Assembly: GCA_024743015.1 (NCBI GenBank)
Contig: JANSXJ010000019.1
Span: 1 to 19,101, forward strand
From: Hyphomonas sp.
GTDB lineage: Bacteria > Pseudomonadota > Alphaproteobacteria > Caulobacterales > Hyphomonadaceae
DNA length: 19,101 bases
Direction of reading: 5' to 3'
Shown: in pieces, positions 15,990 through 19,101 of the stretch
Layout of the letters: each line of letters starts with the position of its first letter
Position numbering within the stretch: position 1 is the stretch's first letter
Position numbers and translations under genes: made by a program
Notes under the pieces: model-generated
Databases searched by the model: none
Told to the model about the DNA's origin: nothing
The model's input: only the letters and a program-made list of their open reading frames with translations

Positions 15990-16298
15990 GGTGATCTCCT
16001 GCCAGCCTTTCCGGCTGAATTGAAATGAATGGGGCGCGATTGCGCGCGCGCAGAAGGCAGCTTTTGCTGCCCTGTTTAGAATTGCCCATTGGAAAGGGTC
16101 CTGATCCTAAGAGTAAAAATCGGGGTGAACTAAGTTTGCGTACCTGGTCTGCATGCACCCCTCCTCTTGTTGTTCAGGTTGGCAGAGATCGTGGCTATAG
16201 ACACCGAATTTGGCGAAGGCAAGGCGAGGCCATTCATGTGCAATCCACGTGATTGCCCTGACTTTTCTCCGCGCGGCTCTTCTGGCATAAGCCCGCGA
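15990..16298. other. 309-base intergenic region with a hairpin cluster (minus-strand leader of the orphan gene; upstream of trhO)
   Basis: No gene is convincing here. Seen as DNA on the plus strand, three compact hairpins follow each other. CAGCC-TTTCC-GGCTG (16003-16017) sits directly before the orphan gene's ribosome site. GCGCG-ATTG-CGCGC is at 16034-16047. A perfect 6-bp stem, GGCAGC-TTTT-GCTGCC, is at 16056-16071. A wider GGGGTG/CACCCC pair spans about 16123-16160, and a GCAATC-CACGT-GATTGC dyad is at 16240-16256. Promoters for the two divergent genes must be in here, but no confident -35/-10 pair is visible. Confidence 0.5.
16240..16256. promoter_or_regulatory. Dyad GCAATC-N5-GATTGC upstream of trhO
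   Basis: A perfect 6-bp inverted repeat with a CACGT centre, ending 42 bases before the trhO start. It could be an operator or a 5'-UTR hairpin of trhO. There is no evidence beyond symmetry and position. Confidence 0.3.
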
Positions 16299-17255
16299 AT
16301 GTCGAATATTCGTGTCACCGCCTTGTACAAGTTCGTCAGCTTTGACGATCCCGAATCCTTTCGTGAGCCCCTGCTTGAGCGCCTCGCGGAGCTTGGCATC
16401 AAAGGAACCATCCTGCTCGCGACGGAAGGCATAAACGGCACGATCGCTGGCACCAGCGGGGCGATGGACGAAGCGCTCACCGCGATCTCTGCCCTACCCG
16501 GTTGCGAGTCTCTTGAGTGGAAAGACAGTCACTCCGACACGATGCCATTCCTGCGCCTGAAGGTCCGGCTCAAAAATGAAATTGTCACCATGGGCGTGCC
16601 CGGCACTGATCCAACCTGCCTTGTCGGCGCCTATGTGAAGCCGGAAGACTGGAACGATCTGATCACTGACCCGGACACCGTCGTCATTGACACGCGCAAT
16701 GACTATGAAGTCGCGCTTGGTACCTTCCAGGGCGCGATCGATCCGGAGACAGACTCCTTTCGCGAGTTTCCTGAATGGTTCGAAAACTTTCGCGCTGAGC
16801 TTGCCAAGCAAGGCCGGACGCCGAAGATCGCAATGTTCTGCACAGGCGGCATTCGTTGCGAAAAATCCACCTCCTACGTCAAATCGCTGGGGATTGAAGA
16901 CGTCTTCCACCTTCAGGGCGGAATTCTGAAATATCTCGAAACCGTCCCCAAACAGGACAGCCTCTGGGAAGGCGAATGCTTCGTTTTTGACGAGCGCGTC
17001 AGCGTCGGTCACGGACTGGAAGTCGGTGACTATCAGCTCTGCCACGCCTGCCGTTACCCGGTCAGCGCGGCGGACCGCGAAAGTGAGAAATTTGAAGACG
17101 GCGTCTCCTGCCCACGCTGCCATGGAACGTTCACCGACGCCAAAATGTCAGCCCTGCGCGAGCGCCAGAAGCAGGTCCGTCTCGCCAAAGCGCGCGGCGA
17201 GACCCATATTGGCGATGACGTGGTCATGACGCCAAGACAGAAAGCCCCTGCGTGA
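16299..17255 (+). CDS. trhO: tRNA uridine(34) hydroxylase TrhO (rhodanese-related, YceA family)
   Basis: 318 residues from the ATG at 16299. The open frame runs 132 bases further up, but homologues begin just before the VTALYKFV segment, and the extra residues look non-coding. TrhO hydroxylates U34 of certain tRNAs (ho5U, precursor of cmo5U/mo5U) using oxygen. The N-terminal UPF0176/YceA domain shows GIKGTILLATEGINGTIAG (33-51). The rhodanese domain has VIDTRNDYE (129-137) and the active-site loop FCTGGIRCEKST (180-191), with C181 as the catalytic cysteine and C187 conserved. CHAC (248-251) and CPRC (271-274) near the C-terminus look like a zinc-binding set. No obvious ribosome site precedes the ATG, so the mRNA may be leaderless or weakly initiated. 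The stop overlaps the GST start (GTGA). Confidence 0.92.
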   Translation: MSNIRVTALYKFVSFDDPESFREPLLERLAELGIKGTILLATEGINGTIAGTSGAMDEALTAISALPGCESLEWKDSHSDTMPFLRLKVRLKNEIVTMGVPGTDPTCLVGAYVKPEDWNDLITDPDTVVIDTRNDYEVALGTFQGAIDPETDSFREFPEWFENFRAELAKQGRTPKIAMFCTGGIRCEKSTSYVKSLGIEDVFHLQGGILKYLETVPKQDSLWEGECFVFDERVSVGHGLEVGDYQLCHACRYPVSAADRESEKFEDGVSCPRCHGTFTDAKMSALRERQKQVRLAKARGETHIGDDVVMTPRQKAPA

Positions 17256-17914
17256 GCCAAACCCGGCCCATCCTCTATTCCTTCCGACGCTGCCCCTATG
17301 CGATGCGCGCGCGCATGGCGATCGCGCGCGCCGGTGTGGAGTGCCGCCTTCGCGAAGTCGTGCTGCGCGACAAGCCGGCTGAAATGCTCGAAGCTTCGCC
17401 GAAAGGCACAGTCCCTGTCATCGTCACCCCGGATGGAACGGTGATCGAGGAAAGTCTCGATGTGATGGCCTGGGCGCTCGCCCAGAATGATGCGGATGAC
17501 TGGCTGACCCCGGACCACGGTAATCGCGCGGACATGGACGCGCTCATCGCGGAGTGCGATGGCCCGTTCAAACGAGCGCTCGATCGTTACAAGTACCCCA
17601 ACAGATACGAAGACGAGGGTGTGGTTCGCGAAGACCAGCGCACGTTAGGCGTCGCTTTCCTGGAAAAGCTGAACGCTCAACTGGACGGCCGCCAGAACCT
17701 GTTTGGCGAGCGCGTCTCTTACGCAGATATCGCGATCTTTCCCTTCGTCCGTCAGTTCGCAAACACCGATCGAACCTGGTTTGACGCCGTGCCCCTCCAG
17801 CATTTGCAAGCTTGGCTCGCGCGACATCTCGACAGCGATCTGTTCAAGCAGATCATGCCAAAATTTCCGCAGTGGAAAACGGGTGACCAGGAGCCGGTTT
17901 TTCCGGCGCGATAG
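17252..17914 (+). CDS. Glutathione S-transferase family protein with CPYA active site
   Basis: 220 residues starting at a GTG that overlaps the trhO stop by four bases (GTGA), so it is translationally coupled. The N-terminal thioredoxin-like domain has SFRRCPYAMRARMAI (10-24) with a glutaredoxin-style CPYA (C14-A17), SPKGTVPVIV (49-58) with the cis-proline, and EESLDVMAW, the glutathione-contact region. This resembles omega-like or CPYA-type GSTs, which favour thiol transfer and reduction over conjugation. The C-terminal helical domain ends with SYADIAIFPFVRQF. The position next to trhO suggests a shared transcript, but a role in tRNA modification is not established. The gene is convergent with alaS, 10 bases apart. 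A short GCCGG-TTTTT-CCGGC inverted repeat at 17893-17907 lies inside its end but has no T run after it. Confidence 0.9.
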   Translation: MSQTRPILYSFRRCPYAMRARMAIARAGVECRLREVVLRDKPAEMLEASPKGTVPVIVTPDGTVIEESLDVMAWALAQNDADDWLTPDHGNRADMDALIAECDGPFKRALDRYKYPNRYEDEGVVREDQRTLGVAFLEKLNAQLDGRQNLFGERVSYADIAIFPFVRQFANTDRTWFDAVPLQHLQAWLARHLDSDLFKQIMPKFPQWKTGDQEPVFPAR

Positions 17915-17924
17915 TCGCCGACTT

Positions 17925-19101
17925 CTACCCTCGAAGCACCTTGCGTACAGCTTCCAGCGCCGCTTCGGCATTTGCACCGTCAGGGCCGCCCGCTTGAGCC
18001 ATGTCGGCGCGGCCACCACCGCCTTTACCGCCGACTTCTGCGGCAGCAACGCGGACGAGATCGACGGCCGAATGTGTCGCGGTCAGGTCATCCGTGACGC
18101 CCACGGCAACTGCCGCTTTGCCTTCATTGACGCCAATAAAGACTGCGATGCCGGACTTCATTTGTGCTTTCGCTTCGTCAATCAAGGCGCGCAAATCCTT
18201 ACCGCCAACCCCGTCCGCGACGCGGGCGATCAGATTGACGCCATTGATGTCTTCGGGACCGGACGGCGCGCCGCTTTCGCCCGCCATGGCGAGGGCGCGC
18301 TTGGTATCCGCGAGCTGGCGTTCCAGTGTCTTGCGATCTTCAACCAGTCCGGAGACTTTCTTGCCGACATCCTTGAGCGGTACTTTGAGCTGCTCGGAGA
18401 GATCGACGGCAACCTGGGCCCGGCTACGCAGGAATGCAATCGCCTCGGCCCCCGTCGCCACTTCGATGCGTCGCACACCAGCCGAAACACCGCTTTCCGA
18501 CAGGATCACAAAGGTGCCGATATCACCCGTGCGCTCGACATGCGTGCCGCCGCACAGCTCGACCGAATAGGCCTTGTCACTCTCATTCAGATCAGCGCCC
18601 ATGGACAGGACGCGCACCTCGTCGCCATATTTCTCTCCGAAAAGCGCCAGCGCGCCAGCCTCGATCGCCTTGTCAGGCGTGGTGACGGACACGCCCACAG
18701 GATTGTTCTGACGGATCACCGTATTGACCTGGTCTTCGATCGCCTCGATTTCAGCCGCGGTCAGAGGCGCGCCGTGCGAGAAGTCAAAGCGCATGCGCTC
18801 TTCTTCGACCAATGAGCCTTTTTGCGTCACATGCTCACCGAGCACGTCGCGCAAAGCCGCGTGCATGAGATGGGTGGCCGAATGGTTGGCCATGATCCGC
18901 GTGCGGCGATCTTGGTTGACCTTGGCCGAAACCGATTCTCCAGTGCGGAGGGTGCCATCGACGAGCTCACCCATGTGCGCGTGCACATCGCCCGCGCGCT
19001 TTTGGACATCACGCACAATGAAGCGCGCGGTCTTGGTCTCGATCACACCGTGATCTCCTGCCTGGCCGCCACTCTCTGCATAGAATGGCGTCTGGTCCAG
19101 G
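17925..19101 (-). CDS. alaS: Alanine-tRNA ligase, C-terminal part (5' end outside window)
   Basis: The frame is open to the window edge (about 391 residues visible). It begins LDQTPFYAESGGQAGDHG, the AlaRS segment that leads into the editing domain, and runs to the natural stop at 17925. The editing site zinc ligands are visible as HSATH and CGGTHV. The C-Ala domain follows (VNLIARVADGVGGKDLRAL, GGKGGGGRADMAQAGG). A full AlaRS has about 870-890 residues, so roughly 480 N-terminal residues with the catalytic aminoacylation domain lie off the window on the right. It attaches alanine to tRNA-Ala and clears mischarged Ser/Gly. It ends convergently with the CPYA-type GST gene, and I see no clear terminator in the 10-base gap. 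Confidence 0.97.
   Translation of the reverse strand, partial: LDQTPFYAESGGQAGDHGVIETKTARFIVRDVQKRAGDVHAHMGELVDGTLRTGESVSAKVNQDRRTRIMANHSATHLMHAALRDVLGEHVTQKGSLVEEERMRFDFSHGAPLTAAEIEAIEDQVNTVIRQNNPVGVSVTTPDKAIEAGALALFGEKYGDEVRVLSMGADLNESDKAYSVELCGGTHVERTGDIGTFVILSESGVSAGVRRIEVATGAEAIAFLRSRAQVAVDLSEQLKVPLKDVGKKVSGLVEDRKTLERQLADTKRALAMAGESGAPSGPEDINGVNLIARVADGVGGKDLRALIDEAKAQMKSGIAVFIGVNEGKAAVAVGVTDDLTATHSAVDLVRVAAAEVGGKGGGGRADMAQAGGPDGANAEAALEAVRKVLRG

Noticed and set aside
16056..16071. GGCAGC-TTTT-GCTGCC as an intrinsic terminator
   Set aside because: No gene points into it; it is upstream of the minus-strand gene, and the following bases lack a T run in the right direction.
16167..16298. 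N-terminal extension of trhO by 44 residues
   Set aside because: Homologues start near the VTALYKFV segment; the extension is rich in Pro, Cys and Arg without family similarity, and lies in a region with regulatory dyads.
17893..17907. GCCGG-TTTTT-CCGGC as a terminator between the CPYA-type GST gene and alaS
   Set aside because: It lies inside the GST coding region, has a short stem, and no T run follows on either strand.
1..19101. Search for tRNA genes, CRISPR arrays, transposases and tandem repeats
   Set aside because: No cloverleaf with a GGTTCGA-type T-loop in a plausible context, no regularly spaced repeats and no transposase motifs were seen by eye.

Overview
The window reads as chromosomal DNA from an alphaproteobacterium, most plausibly a marine Hyphomonadaceae/Caulobacterales-type organism. 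The reasons are moderately high GC, dense gene packing with many 1-4 base overlaps, short GC-rich hairpin terminators with a T run, and alphaproteobacterial-looking GroEL, AlaS and CoA-metabolism proteins. Genus cannot be fixed from the sequence alone. No tRNA, rRNA, CRISPR array, transposase or integrase was seen.

Layout. (1) 2-1555: groEL without its first ~28 codons, closed by a good terminator. (2) 1639-3324 (minus): an AMP-forming acyl-CoA synthetase, convergent with groEL. (3) 3555-4265 (minus) and 4344-5039 (plus): a FAX/metaxin-like GST and a YafY-type HTH-WYL regulator, divergent across a 78-base spacer that carries a TGACAG/CTGTCA dyad. (4) 5128-7671: a coupled run of class I CoA-transferase subunit A, a small lipoprotein, CoA-transferase subunit B and a SAM methyltransferase. 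The lipoprotein sits between two subunits that are normally adjacent. (5) 7764-10615: a TLP1-type thiolase-like protein and an ACAD10/11-like acyl-CoA dehydrogenase. (6) 10693-13970: a second small lipoprotein and a 939-residue phosphoenolpyruvate-carboxylase-like protein with several replaced active-site motifs. (7) 14040-15215: a CaiB/BaiF family III CoA transferase. (8) 15237-15989 (minus): a very basic orphan protein of unknown function, preceded by a structured non-coding leader. (9) 16299-17914: TrhO (tRNA uridine hydroxylase) coupled to a small CPYA-type GST. (10) 17925-19101 (minus): the 3' part of alaS.

How the genes work together. Five or six genes handle acyl-CoA thioesters: ligase, two types of CoA transferase, acyl-CoA dehydrogenase and thiolase-like protein. 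This suggests a loosely grouped catabolic region for fatty or keto acids, with acetoacetate/3-oxoacid activation by ScoAB. The flanking groEL, trhO and alaS are housekeeping genes, so most of the window looks like core genome.

The points most worth a second look are the degenerate PEPC-like protein, whose start codon lies in the loop of a perfect 8-bp stem; the lower-GC lipoprotein gene inserted between scoA and scoB with TGATG at both borders; and the orphan basic protein with its hairpin-rich leader. Nothing here is a clear defence, toxin or mobile system.
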